Positions 58,201 through 64,000 of a stretch of DNA of 64,000 bases are shown piece after piece; position 1 is the stretch's first letter; every line of letters starts with the position of its first letter. A program made the translations under genes and the position numbers. This stretch comes from Trifolium pratense. Taxonomy: Eukaryota > Streptophyta > Magnoliopsida > Fabales > Fabaceae. The stretch lies in assembly GCF_020283565.1 (NCBI RefSeq), contig NC_060060.1:58203257-58267256 (forward strand), read 5' to 3'. Below the pieces are notes generated by a model. That model had not been told where the DNA came from, searched no databases, and saw nothing but the letters and a program-made list of their open reading frames with translations.

Positions 58201-60620
58201 GAAGGGACTGACGAATGACTTTCTCTACCCGGATGGTTCCGAGGCCCTGACGTATGACTCGCGTCTCGGACCATCCTCATTCTCAAACATTTTCACAAAA
58301 ACTCATAAAATCAACTCAACACACTCAAACCTTTTTCACTGCCCTCGCGCGCAGTAAAAGTAAAACCCTCTTCACAAAACGGGTGACGTTTTCGTCCATT
58401 CTCCGTAATACAAACCACGCTTAAGCCTCCGAAGTGCGAGCATACAAGCAGCGTTTAATACGAGAATGCGACTTAGACGTCATGCGTCTAAAAGCAACCA
58501 ACCCACAAACATTTTTTACCCTGAACTACGAAACCCTGATTTTCCCATTGCACCTGGGAATACGTAGGAGCGAGATTCAACATCTTGTCGGGCACAATAA
58601 TAAAAAACAAAACTTTTTCTCTTGTATCCATAATCATAATAATAATAATAAAAAACAAACTTTTTCTCGATGAAGCAAGAAACGAGTAATCAAGCAAATA
58701 TTAAAAAACACGTTAAAGCAAACAAACATTTCCCTCTAAAAGGTTCCCGTTGAGTACAACGGATGTGAGGGGTGCTAATACCTTCCCCTCGCATAACCAA
58801 CTCCCGAACCCATTTCTCTACCCCTCAAGGTTTTCTCGATATTTTCCTTTCCCTTCTTTGGGATAAATAAAATTCGGTGGCGACTCTGTTACTTTTCGAG
58901 TGTTCACACTCGAGGTTTATTTTTCGCGCCGCGACAGACAGCCCTCAAAGTTGCTTCAAGTAAAGTAGACAAACATTAAACATGTTCTAACAATCAACAT
59001 GCTTTCATACCATTTGAATTTGACACTTTTGGCTTACTAGCACCAGACATTGTGAGTCTTGAGTTCAAAAGGTTATGAATAGCAATGTTGTGTCCCCTAG
59101 AGCTATGAATGATGTTTATAAGAGAATTGGTTTTGCCATTCAAAAAGGATTAGCGGTGCAGCTTGTTGTCCGTTTGCCTTTCATTCATATGTAATTTGGC
59201 AATAGTTTATATGCGATTTAATAAGTTTAATTTTTAATAATTTTAAATACTAGTCCGCGGTGGATCACTTATAATTTTAGAAACATTTAGTATTTACATG
59301 GCCTATCATTAGACTTGGTCTATCATTCTATGAATGGATGGATTAGCACAAATTAAATTTGTAAGGGTGATTATTGAGAAATTACCTGGAGAAGAATATT
59401 CAAGAAATACACAATATCAGTTATGCTTCTAATTGAAACAAGCGTGTTTGCCATTGTCCAGTTGATACATATACATTTCTCATCCTGTAGAAAAAGAATG
59501 AGAAAAAGTGAAGCTTTTAAATATTTTTTTTAAGCAAGTTAAAAGATAAAGTAAATGATGTTGTAAGATTTTTCAATTAAATATAAGGAAAAGAATCATA
59601 CCTTGTTCACATAAATTAAGAAGAAAAATAATGGATCAACAAAAATTGCGACCAAGCAAAATATGGCCAAAAACTTGTTCCAATGTTGTACAACTTTATT
59701 ATGAGGGTTCATAACTCCAGGAATACATGAAGAACAGAAAGAATAAAGTTTTCTCCCATAACCTTTGGTATCTCCTTTGGCGTCGCCATAAAGAGAATTG
59801 TGGAACTGTAAACATTCAAAACATCAACAACAAACATATTGGTTATGTGAACTTAACAGAAAACATCAACAAAACGTGCACAACAATATGACAAAAAAGG
59901 TGCATTCATCATAATGGTTGGCAATGATAACAACATAAAAGTATAGTTAAATATAAATACCTAAGTACAGTCTAATTCAATTAACTATCTTTAAATTATA
60001 TTTTTTAAAGAAGAGAAAATCATCGTCGTGAAGTCAACTTCAAAACACAAACGTCAATTTATCTTAAATTTACAAAGAAATAATAGTTGATATTAGGAAG
60101 ATACCTTGGGATCAAGTATAACGGAAGCTCTTTGATTTGTTTGCTGAGAAACCTTGAAGTAAGTAGGGCAAGTAGTGCAATAAGGATCACTACACATTCC
60201 GAGTTGTCCAGACCTCAACAAGTGCTCATTTTTTTTGTCGTAGTCATTATCATTCCAACGATGTTCATCTGTGCCATCAAACTTCTCTGTCTTGTTCTCT
60301 CCTACTTTCTTTCCTGCCACTACTATACTATTCTGAAAAGGATTTCCAGTTGCAGGAGTTGCATATAAGGGACCACTCATTTGCCCCAACGGAGTTTTCC
60401 TCGCAGTACGAAGTGGACCAGTATGTCTGACAAGATTCGGCTGTCTCTCATATTGATCCAGAGAAGCCATTGGAATAGAGATTGAAGCACTTCGTGTACT
60501 TGATGAAGCACTTCGTGTACTTGATATGTTTCTTCGGAATGTAGAATCCTGAGGTTCATCAGATCGTTGAGTAGGTGATTCTGACAGCATCGGAATTTCA
60601 TCTTTATCAAAATGATTCAT
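37234..60620 (-). CDS. Cyclic nucleotide-gated channel, CNGC19/20-type, copy 3, with TE-filled intron 3
   Basis: The 5' part has exons 60620-60105, 59805-59602 and 59484-59386. The 3' part has exons 42101-41964, 41742-41494, 40874-40626, 39309-39164, 38571-38494, 38419-38290, 38004-37752, 37643-37481 and 37357-37234. The sum is 2349 nt, in frame, 782 aa, and no stop was seen in any exon. Neither half has its missing partner nearby, and intron 3 sequence resumes on either side of the inserts, losing only a few dozen bases compared with copy 1. Intron 3 spans 42102-59385. Compared with copies 1-2 there is a 21-bp in-frame duplication in exon 1, 12 extra bp in exon 2 and 9 in exon 6. AGNQ filter, CNBD and IQ motif are kept. 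Splicing across 17 kb is inferred, not shown; two separate truncated genes is the alternative. Confidence 0.8.
40433..40511. repeat. Perfect 31-bp inverted repeat in intron 6 of CNGC copy 3
   Basis: The left arm 40433-40463 (ATTACATTGTTTATCTTCAT...) and right arm 40481-40511 are exact inverses with a 17-nt loop. Copies 1 and 2 have only the left-arm sequence, so the right arm is a new inverted copy. It is not a transposon. Confidence 0.85.
42239..43721 (-). mobile_element. TRIM-like miniature LTR retroelement
   Basis: Two related direct repeats, 42239-42418 and 43501-43721, act as short LTRs. On the minus strand each begins TGTTACA.ATATACAATATTC. The upstream LTR is followed at once by TGGTATTAGAGCG, one mismatch from the TGGTATCAGAGC site complementary to initiator tRNA-Met. 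A purine tract (GAGTTTGAGGGGGAC on the minus strand) precedes the other LTR. The total of about 1.48 kb is TRIM-sized. No gag or pol is present. The internal 1 kb contains non-retroviral coding-like frames (43127-43609 and 42888-43235). No target duplication is evident. Confidence 0.7.
42683..43500 (-). pseudogene. Coding-like insert carried by the TRIM-like element
   Basis: On the minus strand a frame begins near the primer binding site with VLERYPIDNAFDSSFKS, an acidic run DDDEEEESYG, and repeats QSSIFKLQSASEVQSSSF. It passes by frameshift near 43220 to IESAFATLEDDEKSKNLDSE and hydrophobic segments (QVWFRYALCYGSVYGVAAI). It does not resemble Gag or Pol. It is probably a transduplicated host gene fragment; I do not recognise the source. 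Confidence 0.4.
43753..44034. mobile_element. Stowaway-like MITE
   Basis: 282 bp with terminal inverted repeats CTCCCTCCGTTCCAAAATGT and its inverse, flanked by a TA dinucleotide on both sides (43751-43752 and 44035-44036). The CTCCCTCCG terminus and TA duplication are the hallmark of Stowaway (Tc1/mariner-type) MITEs. It is non-coding and located in intron 3 of CNGC copy 3. Confidence 0.9.
44252..44722 (+). pseudogene. Retroelement-derived pseudogene, part 1 of 3
   Basis: Translated pieces (AAILFDIELHGEVEDIVV, QWRLASLPIKVGDL, AQSWVLQDHILRNGE, DLSSFTRKDTIPLKAQY) match a plant family usually annotated as 'reverse transcriptase' or 'auxilin-like', the region following the RT domain. Stop codons near 44380 and 44400 and a frameshift near 44640 show it is dead. 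Reading ends at EYRT, where a solo LTR is inserted; the protein continues at 46051. The family identification rests on memory of such legume proteins. Confidence 0.6.
44723..46045. mobile_element. 1323-bp solo LTR inside the retro-pseudogene
   Basis: It starts TGGTGACCTCGCGTC and ends TTGTCAATCA. The 5-bp target duplication CGTAC occurs at 44718-44722 and 46046-46050. Removing it with one TSD copy restores the host frame (EYRT then ILKYRLM). No internal region or second LTR is present. The end (TTGTGCACTTGC near the 3' border) resembles LTR termini of plant LTR elements. The left half contains a GC-rich cluster of short GCGCAT/ATGCGC palindromes at 44885-45195. Confidence 0.82.
46046..46387 (+). 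pseudogene. Retroelement-derived pseudogene, part 2 of 3
   Basis: It continues part 1 with a CPVCCKACLDNFGEHAVHC block, a Cys/His pattern suggesting metal binding, then RELPGFKYRHDFVLDVL and FRRAGISVKK. A stop follows in a region still recognisable as STLRPADVMVYG and GKHACVDLTL. The last codons before the LTR retrotransposon read TFTVGLT, which run directly into part 3 when the insertion is removed. Confidence 0.65.
46388..49322 (+). repeat. 5' LTR of the gag-only retrotransposon
   Basis: 2935 bp, starting TGTCATACCCTAATTTTG and ending TTTTCGCGCCGCGACA. The interior has a run of near-repeats of AAGTGCTTATT around 47770-48120 and two tandem copies of an 85-90 bp block starting GAAAAAGGAAGGGACTGACG (about 48401 and 48580). 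Small open frames inside it recur identically in the 3' LTR and are not considered genes. Confidence 0.95.
49325..49341 (+). other. Primer binding site
   Basis: TGGCGACTCTGCTGGGG begins two bases after the 5' LTR. The position and the leading TGG (complement of tRNA CCA) fit a minus-strand primer binding site. The TGGCGACTCTGCTGGGG type is familiar from legume Tat/Ogre-group elements, where tRNA-Arg has been proposed as primer; the tRNA is not verified here. Confidence 0.8.
49342..50337 (+). other. 5' leader of the retrotransposon
   Basis: Untranslated leader between the primer binding site and gag. It contains two copies of CGCCTGACGTATGACTCGAGG (about 49597-49616 and 49667-49686), echoing a motif that is also repeated in the LTR. 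No other gene was seen. Confidence 0.6.
50338..51705 (+). CDS. gag: Retrotransposon Gag (capsid/nucleocapsid-like) protein
   Basis: 455 aa from ATG 50338 (an upstream in-frame extension lacks an ATG). A coiled-coil-like N-terminus (HDALKGEVAQLTEKLDKAL) precedes a Gln/Pro-rich stretch. The Retrotrans_gag core lies at about residues 190-320, with LMMHCFRDSLTGASLNWYM, SWRDLANAFIKQY and GESFRVYAQRWRELA. Near the C-terminus, CEFHMGAEGHSIDNC is a C-x2-H...GH...C variant of a zinc knuckle, typical of the Tat/Ogre lineage. Gag packages the element's RNA into cytoplasmic particles. The uninterrupted frame fits a recently active element. No pol frame follows the stop. Confidence 0.9.
   Translation: MENWQDQHDALKGEVAQLTEKLDKALELLINLNKPAHLVVVETAVPALQGGTSAVNTVWPTFGLPVGYTPQNQVEVQQSPQNTQTRIPLVQQGFVSQQENLDDPRNAYQSPGLFDDVPKVNSNVPQLEEARQEFKAIEDRLSMMEGADPLDLANMCLVPDLVLPPKFKVPDFEKYKGLSCPKNHLIMYSQKMASFAKDDKLMMHCFRDSLTGASLNWYMQLEGNRIQSWRDLANAFIKQYQYNIDMAPDRTQLQNMSQKEGESFRVYAQRWRELAAQVRPPLLEAELVDIFTNTLQGAYFERMVGSVSTGFSDMVKIGERIEMGIKSGKIQATMGNQCTSKEPANSFTKMKEEEINAATPKRKVFDLIPMSYGQLLPYLVHNGMVIPRALKPMTPPFPAWYDDKAKCEFHMGAEGHSIDNCIAFKHLVQELIDGKVLTFKDGKPNVKDSPLLEAV
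51706..53714 (+). other. Non-coding internal region of the retrotransposon
   Basis: Two kilobases after gag with frequent stops in all frames. No RT (YxDD), integrase or protease motif was found on either strand. Several sentence-like stretches with 'GGGGCA' recur near 53150-53540. It probably descends from untranslated sequence of an autonomous parent or replaces a deleted pol. Confidence 0.6.
53715..54253 (+). repeat. Tandem repeat family 1 (about 22-25 bp unit)
   Basis: About 22 imperfect copies of AAAGTCCAATCGTTATTGGCACC with variable spacers (CAACTC, CAGCAA, CATCC). A longer block of several units (near 53885-53990 and 54015-54120) is itself duplicated. The open frames across it (SNRYWYP-type peptides) arise from the repeat and are not a gene. 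Confidence 0.93.
54254..54500 (+). repeat. Tandem repeat family 2 (about 54-56 bp unit)
   Basis: Four to five copies of a unit containing AGCCCAATTGTCATTAGCAC and GCAGCCTAATCACCATTGGC. Its CAATTGTCATT core resembles the CCAAT.GTTATTGG core of family 1, so family 2 may be a longer derivative of it. Confidence 0.88.
55111..55815 (+). repeat. Tandem repeat family 3 (about 38-46 bp unit, 17 copies)
   Basis: Seventeen copies of GATTGACCTTCAGTGTGGGC followed by GGCTGAATAAGATCA and a variable 4-12 bp spacer. Variants come in a repeating order (units 1-4 match units 6-9 in spacer type and point differences), which is a higher-order duplication of about 200 bp. Confidence 0.95.
55985..56001 (+). other. 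Polypurine tract before the 3' LTR
   Basis: AATAGGGGCAGC directly precedes the TG of the 3' LTR. A G-rich purine run in this place primes plus-strand synthesis in LTR retrotransposons. It is short and imperfect, so the assignment is positional. Confidence 0.6.
56002..58936 (+). repeat. 3' LTR of the gag-only retrotransposon
   Basis: 2935 bp, the same length as the 5' LTR and, wherever compared line by line, the same sequence. It ends GCGACA and is followed by the target duplication GACAG. Confidence 0.95.
58937..59194 (+). pseudogene. Retroelement-derived pseudogene, part 3 of 3
   Basis: It begins in the target duplication and continues part 2 in frame (ALKVASSK), then IPFEFDTFGLLAPD, KRIGFAIQKGLAVQLVV and RLPFIHM before TAA at 59192-59194. 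This is the usual C-terminus of the family. Internal stops are present. It is separated from part 2 only by the gag-only retrotransposon. Confidence 0.65.
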
Positions 60621-60768
60621 GTTTCCTTGTGATGATTCTAAAAACAGAAAAAACATCAATATATTTGTCTATGTACCATCTCAGCAATTTTAAAATGAAG
60701 CAATCCAATTCAGCTCAAAACTTAAAAAGGGAAAATATAAATCATAAAACTGTACATAATCAAGTGTT

Positions 60769-60920
60769 TTGGCTCAAGTGGTTAATGAGTTTCAGTTAAG
60801 GACGGATTATTTGGGAGAGCCCTGGTTCGAATCCTGACCGGTACAATCCGTATTCTTGTCTTGATTACCTCTCGCCCAAATTCCGAATTTCCCTAGGAAC
60901 CGGAGGATTAAGACCAAAAC
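60769..60920 (+). mobile_element. tRNA-like SINE in intron 1 of CNGC copy 3
   Basis: The third copy of the intron-1 SINE, with the best B box of the three (GGTTCGAATCC). It ends GGATTAAGACCAAAAC. It sits at the same position as in copies 1 and 2. Confidence 0.72.
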
Positions 60921-60990
60921 AACATATCAAAAAGTCAAAGGGCCGTAGGCTAGTCACAAATCCAGATGACTCAATGCATCATAAGAAATA

Positions 60991-61397
60991 CTCCCTCCGA
61001 TCCTTAATATAAGAAGAGATTCACTTTTTAGATATATTAGAAAATTGATGTATCTAGACTATATTATAGACTAGATACTTTTTTTTTGAACGGCAAAATA
61101 TATTATTAATAATAACCGGTCTCTGCACAAAACGAGCAAAGACCGGGAAAAGCAGAACTACAAAACAATGGTGCCGTATATAAGCGGGTCACCAATCAAT
61201 AAAGCTAAAAACATACACGCCTAATAGAGGTTCTTCTAATCCCATTCTTAGAAGATACTCCGCAAGTCTCCAAACCGCCAAAGAAACCATCAACCCGACC
61301 CATAAAGATACCTCTAGACTCTAACTATAGACTAGATACATTCATTTTTTAATGTATCTAAAAAGTCAATTTCTTCTTATATTAAGGACTAGAGGAG
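60991..61397. mobile_element. Stowaway-like MITE containing a younger LINE tail
   Basis: Terminal inverted repeats CTCCCTCCGATCCTTAATAT and its near inverse at 61372-61397, with TA on both sides (60989-60990 and 61398-61399). Copy 2 has the uninterrupted site (AAGAAATATCTTTG near 35005). The element is itself split by a 247-bp insertion at 61079-61325. Confidence 0.85.
61079..61325 (-). mobile_element. 5'-truncated LINE/SINE insertion inside the MITE
   Basis: It is bordered by a 14-bp direct repeat TATAGACTAGATAC (61065-61078 and 61326-61339). It begins with a T run on the plus strand, which is a poly-A tail on the minus strand, followed by TGAACGGCAAAATATATTAT, a phrase typical of 3' ends of plant LINE copies. 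A long target duplication plus a poly-A tail indicate target-primed reverse transcription. It is non-coding. Confidence 0.75.
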
Positions 61398-61916
61398 TAT
61401 CTTTGTTCTTATTTATATGGCCGGCTGTCAAATCTAAAATGATGTATTTGACTTTACATAGAAAAATATCTTATGAATTAAAAAGATATATAAATGGAAC
61501 TTTTATCAATATAGAAGTGTAATGAATACCCTTATCTTAGCTTGGAAGAAAACAAAACATATCAACTACACATTCATTGAACAAAACTAACTATACAATT
61601 GTTGAAATGCAAGCACCATGCCGTCAAATTCAAACCTGCCTCTACAAAATTCGCGTGTGTCACTGAATTAAAAATCATTTAATTACATTAAGAATTAAGA
61701 AAATTAAATGGGAAAAACTAAATTATTGTATGATCTTACAAATAATATTTTTAAGCAAGACCCTAAACCAAATATAACAGAACAAGACAAAACATTATAA
61801 ATTTGTGACCTATGAGGAATTGCAATTGGGTAAGGAACAAATGGAAAACACAAAAAGATTAAGAACAAGCAACAATAATAATGAATAAAGACAAAAGAGA
61901 AAGCTGAGAGTAAAAC

Positions 61917-62060
61917 CTGATTAAAGAGGAAGTTAAGAATGAAAACCCCAAAAGCTATTTTGCAGCATTTCAACTTAAAGAATGCATTTTGAGGAGAATA
62001 ATGATTATGGGGAGAATTTGTAGTGTGGAGTCTATCTCTGTGTGTGACAGTGTGAGACTT
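61917..62060 (-). other. Probable non-coding first exon of CNGC copy 3
   Basis: It aligns with the leader exons of copies 1 and 2 and has donor CAG|GTTTTACTC on the minus strand near 61917. It contains AAGAATGCATTTTGAGGAGA as in the other copies. The upper boundary is approximate. Confidence 0.45.
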
Positions 62061-62119
62061 TGACAGTGTGAGAGTCTATCTCTGTATGGAAGCTGATGAA
62101 GTCGTTGACGCGTGAGTTT

Positions 62120-62235
62120 GATAGAGACATTTATTTTATTTTATTTTATTTTATGTTTTTCAGTTACATAGAGACATTTATTTTATTTTATTTTATGTTT
62201 TTCGGTTACATAGAGACATTTATTTTATTGTCATA
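62120..62235. repeat. Short tandem repeat upstream of CNGC copy 3
   Basis: Two and a half copies of a block of about 48-52 bp beginning AGAGACATTTATTTTATTTT and ending TTTTTC(A/G)GTTACAT. Each contains a run of TTTTA units. It lies just upstream of the presumed 5' exon. Confidence 0.8.
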
Positions 62236-62239
62236 AAAA

Positions 62240-63045
62240 AATAAAGAATATATGTTCTCATATGTTCTGGAAAAAGAATACCTTTTTTCATATTTTATTA
62301 AAATATAAAATAAATTACAAGATTATTAACTTTATGAGGTCCATCTTCAACCTAGCTAGCAGCATTAGTCCATGCATGTGCAGGGGGTTGGTTCCCACCA
62401 TCTTTACACTTGAACATTAAAATTAAACTTATTTAAATGTATTTTCACCGCCAGTTTAATTTGGTTCGGAGACATCAAGATTAATTTTTTTATACAATGT
62501 TCACACTCATGTATCACATATAATAGAAGGTTTTTTTTAAATAAAATAAAATAAAAAATCAAACCAAATACAAAATTGATAGGTACATCCAAATTTCAAT
62601 AAAAAAATAAAAAAGAAACATAACAAAAACAAATAAAAGAGGAAAATTCACACACCACCAAAAATAGATACTGGAACCACTTGATGTCAAAACTGACTCC
62701 CGAATCAGATTAAACCGGTGGTTAAAGCTTAAAAAAAAGTCATTATACAACATCACAACTAATAAAAATTTAAACATTTTTTTTATGAATAGTTGATGAT
62801 ATAATTTAGCCATTTAATATATGTGACTAGTTAGGATATTACTGCTTTACTTTTCTCAAGATTGTGCTTCAAAAAATTTGATAAAAATTAGACATTGTCG
62901 ACAGAAATGCTGAAATTGTTAAGCCAAATGCTGTGATTGGAGTTCGAGTCTCAGTCCTACCACTTTGTGTGTGAGAGTTATCGGCGACGATGATTTCTTT
63001 TGATCTCAGTCCCTCCACTTTGTGTGTGATACTTTGATATCACAG
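62240..63045. other. Spacer between CNGC copies 3 and 4
   Basis: AT-rich DNA with A/T runs. Two minus-strand open frames (62404-62592 and 62559-62813) are low-complexity and hydrophobic without motifs, so they are taken as chance. No gene or defined element was seen. Confidence 0.4.
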
Positions 63046-63154
63046 AAATGATACTTTGATATCACAGATTTGAGGTCAAATAAAGGCCTGAGTTATCGGC
63101 AAAAATCAAAAGGCCTTTATTTGACCTCAAATCTGTGATATTAAAGTATCATTT
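63046..63154. repeat. 44-bp inverted repeat just downstream of CNGC copy 4
   Basis: Arms 63046-63089 and 63111-63154 are inverse copies with one mismatch and a 21-nt loop (GATTTGAGGTCAAATAAAGG against CCTTTATTTGACCTCAAATC). It ends 15 bp from the stop codon of copy 4 and may be part of its 3' UTR. Confidence 0.85.
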
Positions 63155-63168
63155 CTCTTACACAGATG

Positions 63169-64000
63169 TTACAACTTTGATGCTTCATTATTTGATTGTG
63201 AAGTGTTAGCGCGACAAAGGCGTTTCTTTTTGTATCTCCATGCAACCTGAATCCGCGTCGCTGCAAGACATCTCCAGTAAGGTGATTCATACCTAAGATG
63301 AATTATGCATGTCATATCAGTTATTAATAGTTTGAGAACAAAGTTAGACACAAATTTGATAATTAATGGACTAAGAAAATGTAATGTGAGTGGTGAAGTG
63401 AAAACTCAATTTTTTATACATTACTAGATGTTCGACGTGTGCTGTTGCACGAGCATTGTTGCATATTTTTAGAGATACCATATTTTTAGATCGGATATCT
63501 AAAGATTGATTGATTCGAGGACACCAGTTTTACCATCCACTAGCGGGGTTAATGCTTGGCCGTGACAGTGATTAGGCTGTGATTGAAAACTTTAGAATGG
63601 CCTAAATTTTAGAGAATACACCAATAGAGATCACTTCTATGAAGCACGAACACTCATCAGATTAGGTGTGTGCCGGTGTCTGACACATGTCAGCGTTCAA
63701 CACAGACACGACACCGCCACTTATGATTACATTGAACTATGTTATTTTCTCAAATTATTATCAATGTCAACGTGTCGGTGTCTATGTTCTGTCCACTGTC
63801 TATATCCGTGTGCTTTGTAGGTTCACGTATAAAAATGTTAGATTAAATTTATTATCTTAACAAAATGTAAACAGGTTCTAAAATCTAATACTAAGTAGTA
63901 AAACATATATGGGTAAACATAATACCAGAATCACAATTTATATATGCAAGATAAAGAATACCTTATGGCTCCTTGAACACCAGGATTCCTCAAGAATCTT
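63169..64000 (-). CDS. Cyclic nucleotide-gated channel, CNGC19/20-type, copy 4 (3' end only)
   Basis: Only the last two exons are in the window. The terminal exon 63292-63169 has the IQ motif (RIQVAWRYKKKRLCRAN) and a C-terminal tail ending EASKL. The preceding exon starts at 63962 and runs off the edge (it reads as KNPGVQGAIR in the calmodulin-binding helix region). The terminal exon is 124 bp, exactly as in copies 1-3, but it is more diverged (CLAATRIQVAWRYKKK against SLAANKIQVGWRYRKK). The remainder of the gene lies beyond the right end. Confidence 0.85.

Larger units (their letters stand above)
46388..58936 (+). mobile_element. 12.5-kb gag-only LTR retrotransposon (TR-GAG type, Tat/Ogre-like)
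   Basis: Complete by structure: two 2935-bp LTRs, TG..CA ends, 5-bp target duplication GACAG (46383-46387 and 58937-58941), primer binding site, one Gag frame and a purine tract before the 3' LTR. Between gag and the 3' LTR (51706-56001) there is no protease, reverse transcriptase, RNase H or integrase frame; three tandem-repeat families lie there instead. It must therefore depend on enzymes from an autonomous relative, presumably of the Tat/Ogre group of Ty3/Gypsy, suggested by the Gag type and large size. The LTRs appear identical over their whole length, so the insertion is very young. Confidence 0.92.

Noticed and set aside
62404..62813. Hydrophobic minus-strand frames of 62 and 84 aa upstream of copy 4's 3' end
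   Set aside because: They are driven by A/T runs giving Phe/Leu/Ile-rich peptides. There is no conservation, motif or exon context.

Overview
The window looks like nuclear DNA of a papilionoid legume, most plausibly Medicago or a close relative (inference). It is AT-rich, its genes have many introns with GT-AG borders, and it carries TIR-NBS-LRR immune genes, DUF4283-type LINEs and a large Tat/Ogre-like LTR retrotransposon. No bacterial features, CRISPR arrays or rRNA were seen.

Layout. 1-4300 is intergenic with MITEs, a SINE and gene fragments. 4332-8402 (+) is an apparently intact five-exon TIR-NBS-LRR gene; the spliced CDS is 3210 nt and encodes 1069 aa. 8942-11985 (+) is a tandem TNL pseudogene in which most of the NB-ARC region has been replaced by a 340-bp perfect (TACA)85 array. 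From 12661 to the right edge the minus strand holds a tandem array of cyclic nucleotide-gated channel genes of the plant CNGC19/CNGC20 type. Copy 1 (12661-20218) and copy 2 (27156-34642) each have 12 coding exons and 768 aa. Copy 3 (37234-60620) is predicted to encode 782 aa, but its intron 3 is about 17.3 kb of nested transposable elements. Copy 4 enters at the right edge. Each complete copy also has a probable non-coding 5' exon and an intron-1 SINE.

Mobile DNA. Two LINE remnants lie head to head between copies 1 and 2 (22541-26665). Intron 3 of copy 3 holds a TRIM-like element, a Stowaway-like MITE and a retroelement-derived pseudogene. That pseudogene is broken first by a 1323-bp solo LTR (TSD CGTAC) and again by a 12.5-kb gag-only LTR retrotransposon (46388-58936; TSD GACAG). 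The retrotransposon has two 2935-bp LTRs that look identical, a primer binding site, a 455-aa Gag, no pol and three tandem-repeat families.

Biology. TNL receptors and CNGC19/20-type calcium channels both act in plant immunity, so the window is a small immune/calcium-signalling neighbourhood; a functional link between the two families here is inference only. The most notable signals are the intact channel gene with its TE-built 17-kb intron, the young gag-only retrotransposon, and the NB-ARC collapse into a microsatellite that leaves a possible 300-aa TIR/P-loop protein.
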